Shown here one piece after another: positions 1 to 9,517 of a stretch of 64,000 nucleotides of DNA. Below the pieces are notes generated by a model that worked only from the letters and a program-made list of their open reading frames with translations, was not told the origin of the DNA and ran no database searches. The position numbers were made by a program, and so were the translations under genes. The DNA comes from JAGNZR01 sp051656905 (GTDB lineage Bacteria; Fusobacteriota; Fusobacteriia; Fusobacteriales; Fusobacteriaceae), in NCBI GenBank assembly GCA_051656905.1, contig JBOFJQ010000028.1:48444-112443 (forward strand), read 5' to 3'. Each line of letters opens with the position of its first letter. The first letter of the stretch is position 1.

Positions 1-1099
1 GTTTCATTTTACCTTTTGCTCCACGCCAATCAACTATTGTTGGTCCTATGTTGTATCCTGAATTTTTATCGATTTTCTCTCTTCCATCAACAAGTATTTT
101 TGCTTCTTGAGAGATTGCATATTCAATATATTTTGAAATTGTATCAACAGCTTTTTCTGTAATTACAGTTAATGTTTTACTATTTTTAGTATCATTTATA
201 AGTTGTGTTATTATTGGTTCTACATTTCCAACTCCCACTATAACAGAAGCAGCCATACATCTTTGCCCTGACATTCCAAAAGCTGACGCCATTATATCTC
301 TAGAACCAATTACAGGATCTACATCTGGCATAAGAACAATATGATTCTTTGCTCCTCCCAATGCTAAAACTCTTTTTCCTGTTTGTGTTCCTCTTTTATA
401 AACAATTTCTGCCACTTGAGTTGATCCTACAAATGAAACTGCTGCGAGCTCTTTACTATCACAAATAGCTTCAACTATATCTTTTCCACCATGTAAAACA
501 GTTAAAATTCCATTTGGTAATCCAGCCTCTTTCCACATCTCAGCTATCTTATTTGCACAAATTGGAGTAACCTCTGAAGGTTTTAATACAACTGCATTTC
601 CAAGAGCTACTGCATTTGGCAGTGACCAGTGAGGAACCATCATAGGAAAGTTAAATGGTGTTATAACTCCTACAACTCCTATTGGTCTTCTCTCCTCTCT
701 ACACACTACACCTACACTTACCTCACTAATTTCTCCTGTTGCAATCTGTGCTATTGAACAAGCAAATTCAGTTAACTCTAATGACTTATCAATTTCTGCA
801 TAAGCCTCAGATAAATCTTTTCCATTTTCTATTCTATCTATTTGAGCTAACTCTTCCTTATTCTTTATTAAAATATTTCTATAATTATATAGTATTTCCG
901 ATCTTTTCTTAAAAGTCATTGCTCCCCATTCTTTTTGAGCAATTTTAGCTATTTTTATAGCTTCTTCAAAATCTTGTTTTGTTGAGTTTTTTACCTGACC
1001 AATAACTGTTCCATCAAGAGGTGAATAAATATTTATTATCTCTCCACTTGCTGAAACAAACTCTCCATTTACATAATTTTTTATTAATCCAAATTTCAT
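1..1099 (-). CDS. iolA: methylmalonate-semialdehyde / malonate-semialdehyde dehydrogenase (acylating), C-terminus cut by window edge
   Basis: I translated this frame directly: an open frame starts at an ATG (complement of 1097-1099) and runs off the left edge, giving about 366 of the roughly 485 residues usual for the family. It is an aldehyde dehydrogenase with the proline-rich NFPMMVPHW stretch and the active-site motif FGMSGQRCM, where the Cys is the nucleophile. In inositol breakdown this enzyme converts malonate semialdehyde to acetyl-CoA and CO2 with NAD and CoA, in the cytoplasm. It is the last gene seen of the minus-strand iol operon, 31 bp after iolG. A related MmsA acting in valine breakdown is the alternative, but the surrounding iol genes argue for IolA. 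Confidence 0.9.
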   Translation of the reverse strand, partial: MKFGLIKNYVNGEFVSASGEIINIYSPLDGTVIGQVKNSTKQDFEEAIKIAKIAQKEWGAMTFKKRSEILYNYRNILIKNKEELAQIDRIENGKDLSEAYAEIDKSLELTEFACSIAQIATGEISEVSVGVVCREERRPIGVVGVITPFNFPMMVPHWSLPNAVALGNAVVLKPSEVTPICANKIAEMWKEAGLPNGILTVLHGGKDIVEAICDSKELAAVSFVGSTQVAEIVYKRGTQTGKRVLALGGAKNHIVLMPDVDPVIGSRDIMASAFGMSGQRCMAASVIVGVGNVEPIITQLINDTKNSKTLTVITEKAVDTISKYIEYAISQEAKILVDGREKIDKNSGYNIGPTIVDWRGAKGKMK

Positions 1100-1130
1100 A
1101 TGTCCCCCTAAATTAGTAATAAATTAATTT

Positions 1131-2144
1131 TTAATAGTTTATTTCTGATAGTTTTACAGGTCTATTTTCTATTAAAGATTTTTTAGCTGCCATTCCTATT
1201 AAGATACATTTTAATCCATCTATACCTGTTACTGGAACATCAGTATTTCCTACTATAGCATCTACAAACTCAATCATCTCACTTGAAAAAGATTGCATAT
1301 ATCTTTCTAAAAAGAAATAAAGTGGTTTTTCTGCTACTACACCATGAACAGTAGATAATATAGCCTTAGATTCTGTGTTATTTGATATTGCTATAGACCC
1401 TTTTGACCCAAATACCTCTGCTCTTTGATCATAACCATAAGCTGCTTCTCTCGAGTTATCTATAACTGCAATTGCTCCATTTGAAAGTTTCATAGAAACA
1501 ATAGCTGTATCTATATCTCCTAAACTTTTAAACTCTTTATTAATAAGAACATCTCCAAAGGCAAAAACCTCTTCAACCTCTGCACCAGAAAGATATCTAA
1601 CCATATCAAAATCATGAATAGTCATATCGAAGAACATCCCCCCTGAAACTTTTACATACTCTGCTGGAGGTGCTTGTGGATCTCTAGAAGTAACTTTAAT
1701 CAAATGAGGCTCACCTATTTTTCCTTCTACTACTGCATTTTTAATAGCCTTAAAATTATTATCAAATCTTCTATTTAACCCTACTTGAAATTTAACATTT
1801 GCTATTTGCACAGCTTCAAGAAGACTCTTAATTTCATCTAGACCTGTCCCAATTGGTTTTTCACAAAATATATGTTTTCCAGCTTTTGCTGCCTCTATTG
1901 ATATTGTTGCATGTGTATTTGTTGATGAACAAATTAATACAGCTTCTATCTCTTTATCTGATAAAATCTCTTTATAGTCTTTAGTGAACTCTTTTATACC
2001 TAATTTTTTTGCCCACTCTATTGTTTCTTCATTTAAAAAAGGATCTGCAATAGTTTTTACCTCTGCATTTTTTACATATTTTGAAATACTCTCAGCATGA
2101 ACTTTTCCAATTCTTCCAGCACCAATAATCCCAACTTTTAACAT
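1131..2144 (-). CDS. iolG: inositol 2-dehydrogenase
   Basis: This 337-residue Gfo/Idh/MocA oxidoreductase should oxidise myo-inositol to 2-keto-myo-inositol (scyllo-inosose) with NAD, the first step of the pathway. The N-terminal Rossmann motif GAGRIG is at residues 8-13, the conserved EKP at 95-97, and the catalytic Asp/His pair of the family appears as D173 and H177 in DMTIHDFD. The ATG start follows a GGAGG-like sequence. It sits between iolE and iolA in the operon. A second, diverged homologue lies at 10910-11926, so the substrate of each (myo-, scyllo- or chiro-inositol) is not settled by sequence alone; the operon position favours this one as the main IolG. Confidence 0.9.
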   Translation of the reverse strand: MLKVGIIGAGRIGKVHAESISKYVKNAEVKTIADPFLNEETIEWAKKLGIKEFTKDYKEILSDKEIEAVLICSSTNTHATISIEAAKAGKHIFCEKPIGTGLDEIKSLLEAVQIANVKFQVGLNRRFDNNFKAIKNAVVEGKIGEPHLIKVTSRDPQAPPAEYVKVSGGMFFDMTIHDFDMVRYLSGAEVEEVFAFGDVLINKEFKSLGDIDTAIVSMKLSNGAIAVIDNSREAAYGYDQRAEVFGSKGSIAISNNTESKAILSTVHGVVAEKPLYFFLERYMQSFSSEMIEFVDAIVGNTDVPVTGIDGLKCILIGMAAKKSLIENRPVKLSEINY

Positions 2145-2206
2145 AATTTTTCCTCCAATTAATGTGATTTATATTGTAATATATAATTTGAAATTTAGAT
2201 TTAAGA

Positions 2207-3109
2207 CTATAAAGATGTTTTTTCCTTAATAAATTTTCTAGCTTTAACTGCATACTCAAAAGGGTTAGCCAATGCTGGATCTTGCTCTGCCTCTACAACC
2301 ATCCAACCAGAATAATTTGAGTTTGCAATAGTTTTAAAAACCTCGTCAAAACTTATTACTCCATCTCCTGGAACTGTAAATGCTCCCATTTTTACCCCAT
2401 CTAAAAATGATTTTTTGTGATTTTTTACATCCCTTACAATATCTTCTCTCACATCTTTTAGATGAATATGACAGATATTATTAATGTATTTTTTTATCAT
2501 TTGATCAACTGCTTCCTGTTTTCCTTCTGAATAATAAATGTGGCCTGTATCAAATAGAAGGTACACACTTTCATTAGTTCCGCTCATAAATTTTTCTACT
2601 TCTTCAGGAGTTTGAATTCCTGTCCCCATATGGTGATGAAGAGAAACTTTCATCCCCTTTTCACCTGCAAGTTCTGCAAGTTTGTTATACCCTTTAAATA
2701 TATTTTCCCATTCACTACTAGTAAAAATAGGTTTCTCATCAAATATTGACTTATTCAATCCTTGAATACTGTATGACTGCTCTGAGCATCCTATTACTTT
2801 TGCACCCATTTCATATAAAAAATCTCTATGCTTTTTGAACTCTTCAATTGTCTCTTCAAATTTTCCTATAGCAAAGAATGTGCTGAACCACGCATTGCAA
2901 ATTTCAACTCCCCTTAAATTAAGCATAGGTTTTAGCACTTTTGTATCCTTTGGATATTTATTTCCAACTTCTGATCCTTGATAACCTGATAAAGCCATTT
3001 CACTTATACATTGTTCAAATGTATTTTCTCTACCTAGCTCTGGTAAATCATCATTAGTCCAAGCTATTGGTGCTATACCTAACTTAATTTTCTGTGAATC
3101 TAGTTTCAT
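2207..3109 (-). CDS. iolE: myo-inosose-2 dehydratase
   Basis: The 300-residue protein is a xylose-isomerase-like TIM barrel of the IolE family. It begins with the family-typical KLGIAPIAWTNDDLPELG segment and carries the HHHMGTG metal-site loop near residue 158 and a DTGHI motif near 187. It removes water from scyllo-inosose to give 3D-(3,5/4)-trihydroxycyclohexane-1,2-dione, the substrate of the next enzyme, IolD, whose gene lies just upstream in the operon. Length matches the family (about 295-300). The spacing of 30 bp to iolD and 62 bp to iolG fits one transcript. Confidence 0.93.
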   Translation of the reverse strand: MKLDSQKIKLGIAPIAWTNDDLPELGRENTFEQCISEMALSGYQGSEVGNKYPKDTKVLKPMLNLRGVEICNAWFSTFFAIGKFEETIEEFKKHRDFLYEMGAKVIGCSEQSYSIQGLNKSIFDEKPIFTSSEWENIFKGYNKLAELAGEKGMKVSLHHHMGTGIQTPEEVEKFMSGTNESVYLLFDTGHIYYSEGKQEAVDQMIKKYINNICHIHLKDVREDIVRDVKNHKKSFLDGVKMGAFTVPGDGVISFDEVFKTIANSNYSGWMVVEAEQDPALANPFEYAVKARKFIKEKTSL

Positions 3110-3139
3110 GATAAATCACTCCCTTAAAATAATTTTATA

Positions 3140-5062
3140 TTAATACTTTCTTGCCTTTTCAATCTCTATTTTCAATTGTCTTGTAGCATTTTCTATATTT
3201 TTATTTTTTGAAATTTCTGCATTTCCAACTCTCCACCACGCTTCATATCCCTTAGTCATTGTCTTAGGAAGTACTTTTATATCAAATAAAACTACTTCTT
3301 CATATTCTTTAGAATCTTCAAAAGCTTTCACTAACTCCTCTTTCGTTCTTATTGAATATGTTTTGCATCCATAGCCTTCAGCACATTTAGCAAAATCTAT
3401 TTTCATAAGAGAGCCGTCTAATTTTCCACTTTCTATATTTCTCTTTCTAAATTCAGTTCCAAAACTCCCCATTCCATTTTCCATTTGAAGATTATTTATA
3501 CAACCAAATCCTATATTATCCAAAAGTATAATATTTATTTTCTTATTTTCTTGAAGAGCTGTTACAAGCTCTGTATGTAACATCAAATAAGAACCGTCAC
3601 CTATCATGGCGTATACTTCTTTACTCGGTTCAGCTATTTTAGCTCCTAAAGCTGCTGCTATTTCATAACCCATACATGAATATCCATATTCCATGTGATA
3701 TGAATTATCTCCTGTTGTTTTCCACACTCTTTGTAGGTCACCTGGAAGACTTCCTGCCGCTCCTACTATAATTGAATTCTTTTTTATTAAAGAGTTTAAA
3801 ATTCCCAGTACTCTTGTCTGTGTCAAATAAGAATTATTTATCTCTCCATATTCCTCCATACAATTATCCAAATGTCCAGCAATCTCTGGAACAAAGTTTT
3901 CTCCATACTCCAATGAGTTGACTCTTTCTAACTCTTTCTCCCATTCTTTTTTTATGCTTTCAATCTCTGTTTTATAACTACTTTTATATGATAGTTCATT
4001 CAACCTTTTTGAAAGCTCTTCTAATGTAATTTTTCCATCTGCAACAATTTTTACTGCGTCAAACTTATAACTATCAAACTCTGATACATTTATATTAATA
4101 AATTTTACATCTGGATTTTGGAATAACCATTTTGAAGCTGTTGTAAAATCTGTATATCTCGTTCCAACACCTATAACTACATCTGCATTTGTTGCAATTC
4201 TATTTGCACTTAAATTTCCTGTTGTACCTATCCCTCCTAAATTAAGTTTGTGTCCTGAATCAATAGCCCCTTTCCCTGCTTGAGTTTCTCCAAAAGGGAT
4301 GTTAAATTTTTCTGAAAAGCTTAAGAATTCTTTTTCACACTGTGAATACTTAACTCCTCCACCACAAATTAGAATAGGTTTTTTTGCTTTTGTTAATATC
4401 TTTAAAGCGTCACTTATTTCATCACATGTTGGAGTTCTTCTCTCTATTCTGTGTATTCTTTTCTTTAAAAAATAATCTGGAAAATCATAGCTTTCACCTT
4501 GAACATCTTGAGGTAAAGCAATGGTTACAGCTCCTGTTTCTGCTGGATTTATGAGTACTCTAATTGCATTTATCATTGCACTCATAAGTTGCTCTGGTCT
4601 AGATACTCTATCCCAATATTTTGATACAGCTCTAAAAGCATCATTTGTTGAAATACTTAAATCATGTGTTTGTTCTATTTGTTGTAAAACTGGATCTGGT
4701 TGTCTGCACGCATAAACATCTCCTGGTAAAAAAAGAACTGGTATTCTATTAGCTGTAGCTGTGGCTGCTGCTGTAACCATATTAGCTGCACCTGGTCCTA
4801 CAGATGAACTACAAGCATATATTTTTTTTCTTTTTGACTGTTTTGCAAACCCCATTGCAATGTGTGCCATACCTTGTTCATTTCTTCCTTGATATACCTT
4901 TAAAGAGTGCTCTTCATTCTCAAGAGCTTCCCCAAGACCAAGTACATTTCCATGTCCAAAAATTGTAAATACTCCCTCTACAAATTTAGTAACTTCCCCA
5001 TCAATCTCAATATATTGACTATCTAGAAATTTTACTAAAGCCTGTGCAACTGTTAATTTCAT
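3140..5062 (-). CDS. iolD: 3D-(3,5/4)-trihydroxycyclohexane-1,2-dione acylhydrolase
   Basis: At 640 residues this is a full-length IolD, a thiamine-diphosphate enzyme of the acetolactate synthase superfamily that opens the cyclohexanedione ring to 5-deoxy-glucuronate. The N-terminal pyrimidine-binding domain has the EGRNEQGMAH-like glutamate region (seen as VYQGRNEQGMAHIA), the central domain binds no obvious FAD, and the C-terminal domain has the ThDP-binding GDG...N motif (MIGDGSYL then LLDNIGFG near residues 490-520). The stop is 10 bp before nothing else and the gene lies 10 bp downstream of the permease gene, so the transporter and enzymes are co-transcribed. Its product is the substrate of IolB, encoded at the head of the same operon. 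Confidence 0.93.
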   Translation of the reverse strand: MKLTVAQALVKFLDSQYIEIDGEVTKFVEGVFTIFGHGNVLGLGEALENEEHSLKVYQGRNEQGMAHIAMGFAKQSKRKKIYACSSSVGPGAANMVTAAATATANRIPVLFLPGDVYACRQPDPVLQQIEQTHDLSISTNDAFRAVSKYWDRVSRPEQLMSAMINAIRVLINPAETGAVTIALPQDVQGESYDFPDYFLKKRIHRIERRTPTCDEISDALKILTKAKKPILICGGGVKYSQCEKEFLSFSEKFNIPFGETQAGKGAIDSGHKLNLGGIGTTGNLSANRIATNADVVIGVGTRYTDFTTASKWLFQNPDVKFININVSEFDSYKFDAVKIVADGKITLEELSKRLNELSYKSSYKTEIESIKKEWEKELERVNSLEYGENFVPEIAGHLDNCMEEYGEINNSYLTQTRVLGILNSLIKKNSIIVGAAGSLPGDLQRVWKTTGDNSYHMEYGYSCMGYEIAAALGAKIAEPSKEVYAMIGDGSYLMLHTELVTALQENKKINIILLDNIGFGCINNLQMENGMGSFGTEFRKRNIESGKLDGSLMKIDFAKCAEGYGCKTYSIRTKEELVKAFEDSKEYEEVVLFDIKVLPKTMTKGYEAWWRVGNAEISKNKNIENATRQLKIEIEKARKY

Positions 5063-5071
5063 CTCATCACC

Positions 5072-6061
5072 TTACTTTTTTGTGCCTTTATTTTTTTTCA
5101 TATCTAACATTACTGCCCCTACTATAATTACTCCTTTTACTACTTGTTGCCAGTAAGCCGATACATTCATTAAATCTAAACCGTTATTTAAAACTCCTAT
5201 TATTAATGCTCCTATTATTGCTCCACCTATTGTTCCCACTCCACCAGAGTGACTTGTTCCTCCAATTGTAGAAGCAGCGATTGCATCAAGTTCATACATA
5301 TTTCCCATCCCTGGTTGCCCTGAGTTAACTCTCGATGAGAGTATTAATCCTGCTAAACCTGCAAGCATTCCTCCATATACATATACTAAAAGTTTATATT
5401 TGTTTACATCAATTCCAGATACTAAAGCGGCTTTCTCATTCCCACCTATTGCATAAGCATATCTCCCAAATCTCGTGTGATTTAGAAGCATAAAGCTTAT
5501 AAAACCAATTATTATAAATATTATAATTGGAAAGGGAATCCCAAATATTTCCCCTTGACCAATAAATTTATACCCATCTGTTAATGTACTTATGGGACGT
5601 CCATCTGAATAAAGCAATGCTAAACCTCTAGCTACAGTCATCATTCCAAGTGTGGCAATAAAAGCCGGCAGTTTAGACTTACTAATCAGAGTTCCATTTA
5701 CATATCCTGCCAGTGCACCTATTAAAAGTGTTGCTAAAATTGGAACTATTAAGGGAACACTTCCTAAACTTGGAAACATTCTCGTTGCCCAGTCACTTCT
5801 TTGAGCTAAACTAGCTCCTACAACTGCAGATAATGCTAGTACTGAACCTGAAGAAAGATCTATTCCTTTTGTAATTATTATTATTGTAACTCCCATGGAA
5901 ATTATTCCAACCACTGAAACTTGTTTTATTATATTTATAAAGTTTCTTAAGCTTAAAAAGGCTGGTGATATAAAACTTATTAATAATATTAAACCTATTA
6001 GGATAAACAATATTCCATATTTTGAAATTATTTGTTTTAGCTTCTCATTATTCTTAATCAT
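5072..6061 (-). CDS. ABC sugar (probably inositol) transporter permease, RbsC type
   Basis: This 329-residue integral membrane protein has about eight to ten hydrophobic helices and the BPD_transp_2 family signature (GGNEKAALVSGIDVNKYKLLVY loop region, AIAASTIGGTSHSGGVGTI). It resembles RbsC/XylH/MglC permeases. Flanked by its ATPase upstream and iolD downstream in the iol operon, it most likely forms the channel of a myo-inositol importer in the inner membrane. The specificity is inferred from context only; ribose-type permeases cannot be told apart by sequence inspection. The GGAGG sequence lies about 15 nt before the ATG, longer than usual. Confidence 0.88.
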   Translation of the reverse strand: MIKNNEKLKQIISKYGILFILIGLILLISFISPAFLSLRNFINIIKQVSVVGIISMGVTIIIITKGIDLSSGSVLALSAVVGASLAQRSDWATRMFPSLGSVPLIVPILATLLIGALAGYVNGTLISKSKLPAFIATLGMMTVARGLALLYSDGRPISTLTDGYKFIGQGEIFGIPFPIIIFIIIGFISFMLLNHTRFGRYAYAIGGNEKAALVSGIDVNKYKLLVYVYGGMLAGLAGLILSSRVNSGQPGMGNMYELDAIAASTIGGTSHSGGVGTIGGAIIGALIIGVLNNGLDLMNVSAYWQQVVKGVIIVGAVMLDMKKNKGTKK

Positions 6062-6080
6062 ATTTTGTATAATCTCCCTC

Positions 6081-7571
6081 CTAAACAGACGCTAATTCCA
6101 TTATTTTTTCTTGTGTTGCATCTATTCTATTTAATATTCCTTTCTGCTTTCCTGAATGCATTACTAAAATTCTGTCACTCATTCCTAAAATTTCTGGAAG
6201 CTCTGAAGATATCATAATTATAGATTTCCCCATTTGAGCTAACTGGCTTATTAGTTTATGAATTTCAGCTTTTGCTCCTATATCTATTCCTCTTGTAGGT
6301 TCATCTAATATAAGAATATCTGGATTTGTTAAAAGCCATCTAGCAAGTAATACTTTCTGCTGATTTCCACCACTTAAATTTTCTATCTTTTGATCCATAC
6401 TAGGAGTTTTCACACTCATCTTTTCACATAGTATTTCACTTTCAGAAGCCATCTTTTTTATATCTAATATATTTCCAGATTTTAAATAATTGTTTAAATA
6501 TGCCATTGAAGTATTATCTGTTAAAGATAACATTGGAAAAATACCAGTCTCCTTTCTGTCCTCTGTTAGAAATGCTATTCTATGTCCTACAGCACACTTG
6601 GGAGATTTTATCTCAACTTCTTTCCCATCAATAAAAATTTCCCCAGTAGTTTTTTCTCTTATCCCAAATAGTGTTTCAACTACCTCACTACGTCCTGCTC
6701 CAACTAATCCAGCAATTCCTAAAATTTCTCCCTTTCTAACTGTAAAATTTACATCTGAAAAAATTCCTTCATTTGATAAATTTTTCACTTCTAATCTAAC
6801 ATCACCTATTTCGGCAGGTAGTTTTTCAAAAATATTAGATAGCTCTCTACCTACCATCATTTTTACTATTTCATTGTGATCGGTATTTTTAGCTTCCAAC
6901 ATTCCTATAAATTTCCCATCTCTAAATACAGATATATCATCTGCTATTTCAAATACCTCATTCATTTTATGTGTTATATAAATAATCCCCACTCCTTGAG
7001 ATACTAGCTTTCTTATCATTTTAAAAAGATGACTTACTTCTCTATCTGTTATTGCCGAACTTGGCTCATCCATAATAATTAATTTTGAATCATAAGAGAT
7101 TGCCTTTGCTATTTCTACCATTTGAATACTGGCAACAGTTAATTCTTTCATCTTTATTTCTGGATCTATTTTTATTTCTAATAACTCAAATATTTCCTTA
7201 GTTTTTTCTATTAGTGCTTTATGATTTATTAGTTTAAAAACTCCTTTTAATTCCTCTCTTCCTAGCCACATATTTTCAGCAACTGTTCTCTCCATAACCG
7301 GATTCAGTTCCTGATGAATCATAGATATTCCTTTATCTAATGCTTCTTGAGTTGAATTAAAATTTATTTTTTCTCCATCAAATAGGATTTCTCCACTGTC
7401 TGGCTCATATATACCTATAAGAATTTTCATAAGTGTTGATTTTCCAGCTCCATTCTCACCCATTATTACATGGACTTTTCCTTTTCTTACACTTAATTGG
7501 ATATCATCTAAAGCCTTTACTCCAGGAAAAGATTTAGATATTCCTCTAGCTTCTAAAATATACTCACCCAT
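6081..7571 (-). CDS. ABC sugar (probably inositol) transporter ATP-binding protein, RbsA/MglA type
   Basis: The 496-residue protein has two fused ATPase domains, as in RbsA and MglA. The first has Walker A GENGAGKST at residues 38-46 and Walker B LIIMDEPSSAI. The second has a degenerate Walker A (GLVGAGRSEV), as is normal for this family, a signature LSGGNQQKV and Walker B ILILDEPTRGID. It powers import together with the permease encoded 20 bp downstream and the lipoprotein encoded 13 bp upstream. Position within the iol operon points to inositol as the substrate. Confidence 0.92.
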   Translation of the reverse strand: MGEYILEARGISKSFPGVKALDDIQLSVRKGKVHVIMGENGAGKSTLMKILIGIYEPDSGEILFDGEKINFNSTQEALDKGISMIHQELNPVMERTVAENMWLGREELKGVFKLINHKALIEKTKEIFELLEIKIDPEIKMKELTVASIQMVEIAKAISYDSKLIIMDEPSSAITDREVSHLFKMIRKLVSQGVGIIYITHKMNEVFEIADDISVFRDGKFIGMLEAKNTDHNEIVKMMVGRELSNIFEKLPAEIGDVRLEVKNLSNEGIFSDVNFTVRKGEILGIAGLVGAGRSEVVETLFGIREKTTGEIFIDGKEVEIKSPKCAVGHRIAFLTEDRKETGIFPMLSLTDNTSMAYLNNYLKSGNILDIKKMASESEILCEKMSVKTPSMDQKIENLSGGNQQKVLLARWLLTNPDILILDEPTRGIDIGAKAEIHKLISQLAQMGKSIIMISSELPEILGMSDRILVMHSGKQKGILNRIDATQEKIMELASV

Positions 7572-7583
7572 TTCTTAGCTCCT

Positions 7584-8540
7584 CTACTTCTTGAAATTAT
7601 CTACATTTTCTGGTGTTATTAATAAGAACGGTATCATAGTTACTTGTTCAACATCCTCTTTCATTGCAAGCTTAACAGCTTTATCTAATGAACCTTTTCC
7701 TTGACCAAATCCATCTTGGAATACTGTTGCAGATAGGTTTCCTGCTTTTAATTCTCCAATTCCATCTGGTGTTGCGTCTACTCCAATTACAGCTATTTGT
7801 CCTAATTTCTTTGCCGATTTAATAGCTTCAATTGCTCCAATTGCCATGTCATCATTATTTGATGCTACTGCATCTATTTGATCTCCAGAAGATAACCAGT
7901 TCTCCATGATAGACATCCCTTTAGCTCTTTCCCAGTTTCCGGCTTGAATTTTTGTTATTTTCATATCTGGAAAATTAGCAATAATCTCTTCTACACCTTT
8001 TGTTCTTGATAGTGCTCCTTCGTTTGATAAAATCCCTTGAAGAATAACTATATTTCCTTTACCATTTAATTTCTTTGATAAATATTCACCTTGTAAAATT
8101 CCTGCTTTTTTATCATCTGAACCAACAAAATATGTTCCCACTGACAAATCTTGTGGTTTTCTATTTGTGTAAATTAATGGTATTTTTTTTGAAATTGCAA
8201 GTTCACTCATAGGAGTAGTTGCTTCTGTATTAACAGGTATTACAATTATTGCATCTAAATTCTGCGTTGCAAAATTCTCTACTTGACCCATTTGAGTTGC
8301 TAAATCTTCCTTAGCATCAACATATGTAATTTGAATATTTCCACCTATCTCTTTAGAATATTTCTCCATTCCATCTTTTATAGTCATTAAAAATGTATCG
8401 TTAAAATTTGCAAAAGATACTCCAATTTTTATTATTTTTTTCTCTTTTTCCCCTTCTACTTTCTTTTCAGGTTCTTTTCCACATGCACCTAAAATAAAAA
8501 GAATACCTACAGTCAGTAACATTATTATTTTTTTTCTCAT
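7584..8540 (-). CDS. sugar-binding lipoprotein of the inositol-type ABC transporter
   Basis: The product is a periplasmic-binding-protein-1-like (RbsB family) solute receptor. I place the start at the ATG at 8538-8540, preceded by AGGAGG, rather than nine codons upstream; this gives a clean lipoprotein signal peptide of 19 residues ending in the lipobox LGAC with lipidated Cys20. Downstream are typical RbsB-fold segments (GVSFANFNDTFLMTIKDG, GVDATPDGIGELKAG). In a diderm it would be held in the periplasm by its lipid anchor and pass ligand to the permease. Ligand identity (myo-inositol) is inferred from the iol operon. Length, 318 residues, is normal. Confidence 0.9.
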   Translation of the reverse strand: MRKKIIMLLTVGILFILGACGKEPEKKVEGEKEKKIIKIGVSFANFNDTFLMTIKDGMEKYSKEIGGNIQITYVDAKEDLATQMGQVENFATQNLDAIIVIPVNTEATTPMSELAISKKIPLIYTNRKPQDLSVGTYFVGSDDKKAGILQGEYLSKKLNGKGNIVILQGILSNEGALSRTKGVEEIIANFPDMKITKIQAGNWERAKGMSIMENWLSSGDQIDAVASNNDDMAIGAIEAIKSAKKLGQIAVIGVDATPDGIGELKAGNLSATVFQDGFGQGKGSLDKAVKLAMKEDVEQVTMIPFLLITPENVDNFKK

Positions 8541-8576
8541 TTTTAACCCTCCTATTCTTCTTAACATAAATATAAT

Positions 8577-9380
8577 TTATTTTTTATTAGGCCATACTAC
8601 TGCAGACTCATCAAAAAGCCACTCGTGGCACTTTTCATTTACCCGTGTTGTCCAAGGATTATTTTCTAAATGTCTTATCATCCAGCAATAATACATTCCA
8701 TATCCTGGTGCTGTAACTTGTGGATGAACTAATCCACCTTCAATTATTGCTGCTGATCTATCTCTGATTTTAAAAACATCCTCCCCTATAAAACATGCTC
8801 CAAATCCTTGGGGCTTTGTAAATTTATAATAATAAACTTCTGGTTGGTCATGAGAATGCGATGGATAACTTGACCACTTTCCTGGAAATGTTATTACCTC
8901 CCCTATTACTAAGTTCGAATATGGTGCTACTTCATAATTAATAATATCCCTTATCTCTCTTTTTGCTGTTTCTTCAAAAATCGGTAAATTAATAGTTCCA
9001 ACTTTACAATCTTTTTCACTGTAAAACTTAGGAGTAAACTCTTCTGAATTTTCTGTAGCTTGAATCAATATCTCTGAGTTATTCAAAGCTAAAATTTTCA
9101 CTTTTTTATTCTTAGGGACATGTAGTAATGATGGTAAATAATCGAAACAATTTTCTCTTTTCACCGTTACATTTTCTTCATCCCAACTTAAAATTATTTC
9201 TCCCTCTACTAGTAAAATCGCACACTCCTTACTTTCGTAATGAACCACATAATTCTGATCCTTTTTTAAATCTAAAATAGCTATATCCATTTTCATATTT
9301 TTATTAATTCCGTTCTCTTCTGAGATTAATAAACGACTATCTTCAGTATTTTTTTTAGGCATTATAACTATTTTAACCAC
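8577..9380 (-). CDS. iolB: 5-deoxy-glucuronate isomerase
   Basis: The 267-residue two-cupin protein matches IolB, which isomerises 5-deoxy-D-glucuronate to 2-deoxy-5-keto-D-gluconate. The signature GKWSSYPSHSHDQPEVYYY near residue 170 holds the cupin metal ligands. It is the first gene of the minus-strand iol operon, downstream of the CG-centred operator at 9392-9411. The start is uncertain: a GTG at 9378-9380 sits directly on an AAGGGG sequence, too close to be ideal, while an ATG at 9360-9362 (261 residues) is about 14 nt from GGTGG. The next enzyme, IolC kinase, and IolJ aldolase are not in the window. Confidence 0.9.
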   Translation of the reverse strand: MVKIVIMPKKNTEDSRLLISEENGINKNMKMDIAILDLKKDQNYVVHYESKECAILLVEGEIILSWDEENVTVKRENCFDYLPSLLHVPKNKKVKILALNNSEILIQATENSEEFTPKFYSEKDCKVGTINLPIFEETAKREIRDIINYEVAPYSNLVIGEVITFPGKWSSYPSHSHDQPEVYYYKFTKPQGFGACFIGEDVFKIRDRSAAIIEGGLVHPQVTAPGYGMYYCWMIRHLENNPWTTRVNEKCHEWLFDESAVVWPNKK

Positions 9381-9391
9381 CCCCTTCGTAT

Positions 9392-9411
9392 TTTTTAAAA
9401 CGTTTTAAAAA
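9392..9411. promoter_or_regulatory. LacI-type operator palindrome upstream of iolB
   Basis: The sequence TTTTTAAAACGTTTTAAAAA is a perfect 20-bp palindrome centred on CG, the hallmark of LacI/GalR-family operators. It ends about 12 bp before the first iolB start. The 16-bp core TTTAAAACGTTTTAAA recurs exactly at 10839-10854, and the LacI-family gene lies between the two copies. Confidence 0.8.
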
Positions 9412-9501
9412 TATGTTTAAAAAAATTTTGAAATTAATACCAGCAAAATATAGACTATAATTCTCATCTGTATTAACTCTAAAAATAAAACATTACTTTC
9501 T

Positions 9502-9517
9502 AAAAGTGTACACTTTT
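9502..9517. promoter_or_regulatory. second perfect palindrome in the iolB-lacI gap
   Basis: AAAAGTGTACACTTTT is a perfect 16-bp palindrome, unrelated in sequence to the CG-centred operator. It lies about 120 bp upstream of iolB and 245 bp upstream of the regulator gene. It could be a site for a different regulator; the protein is unknown. Confidence 0.45.

Noticed and set aside
4521..4715. Short plus-strand ORFs inside iolD and in many other long genes
   Set aside because: They lie wholly within strongly supported genes in other frames, lack ribosome binding sites and resemble no family.
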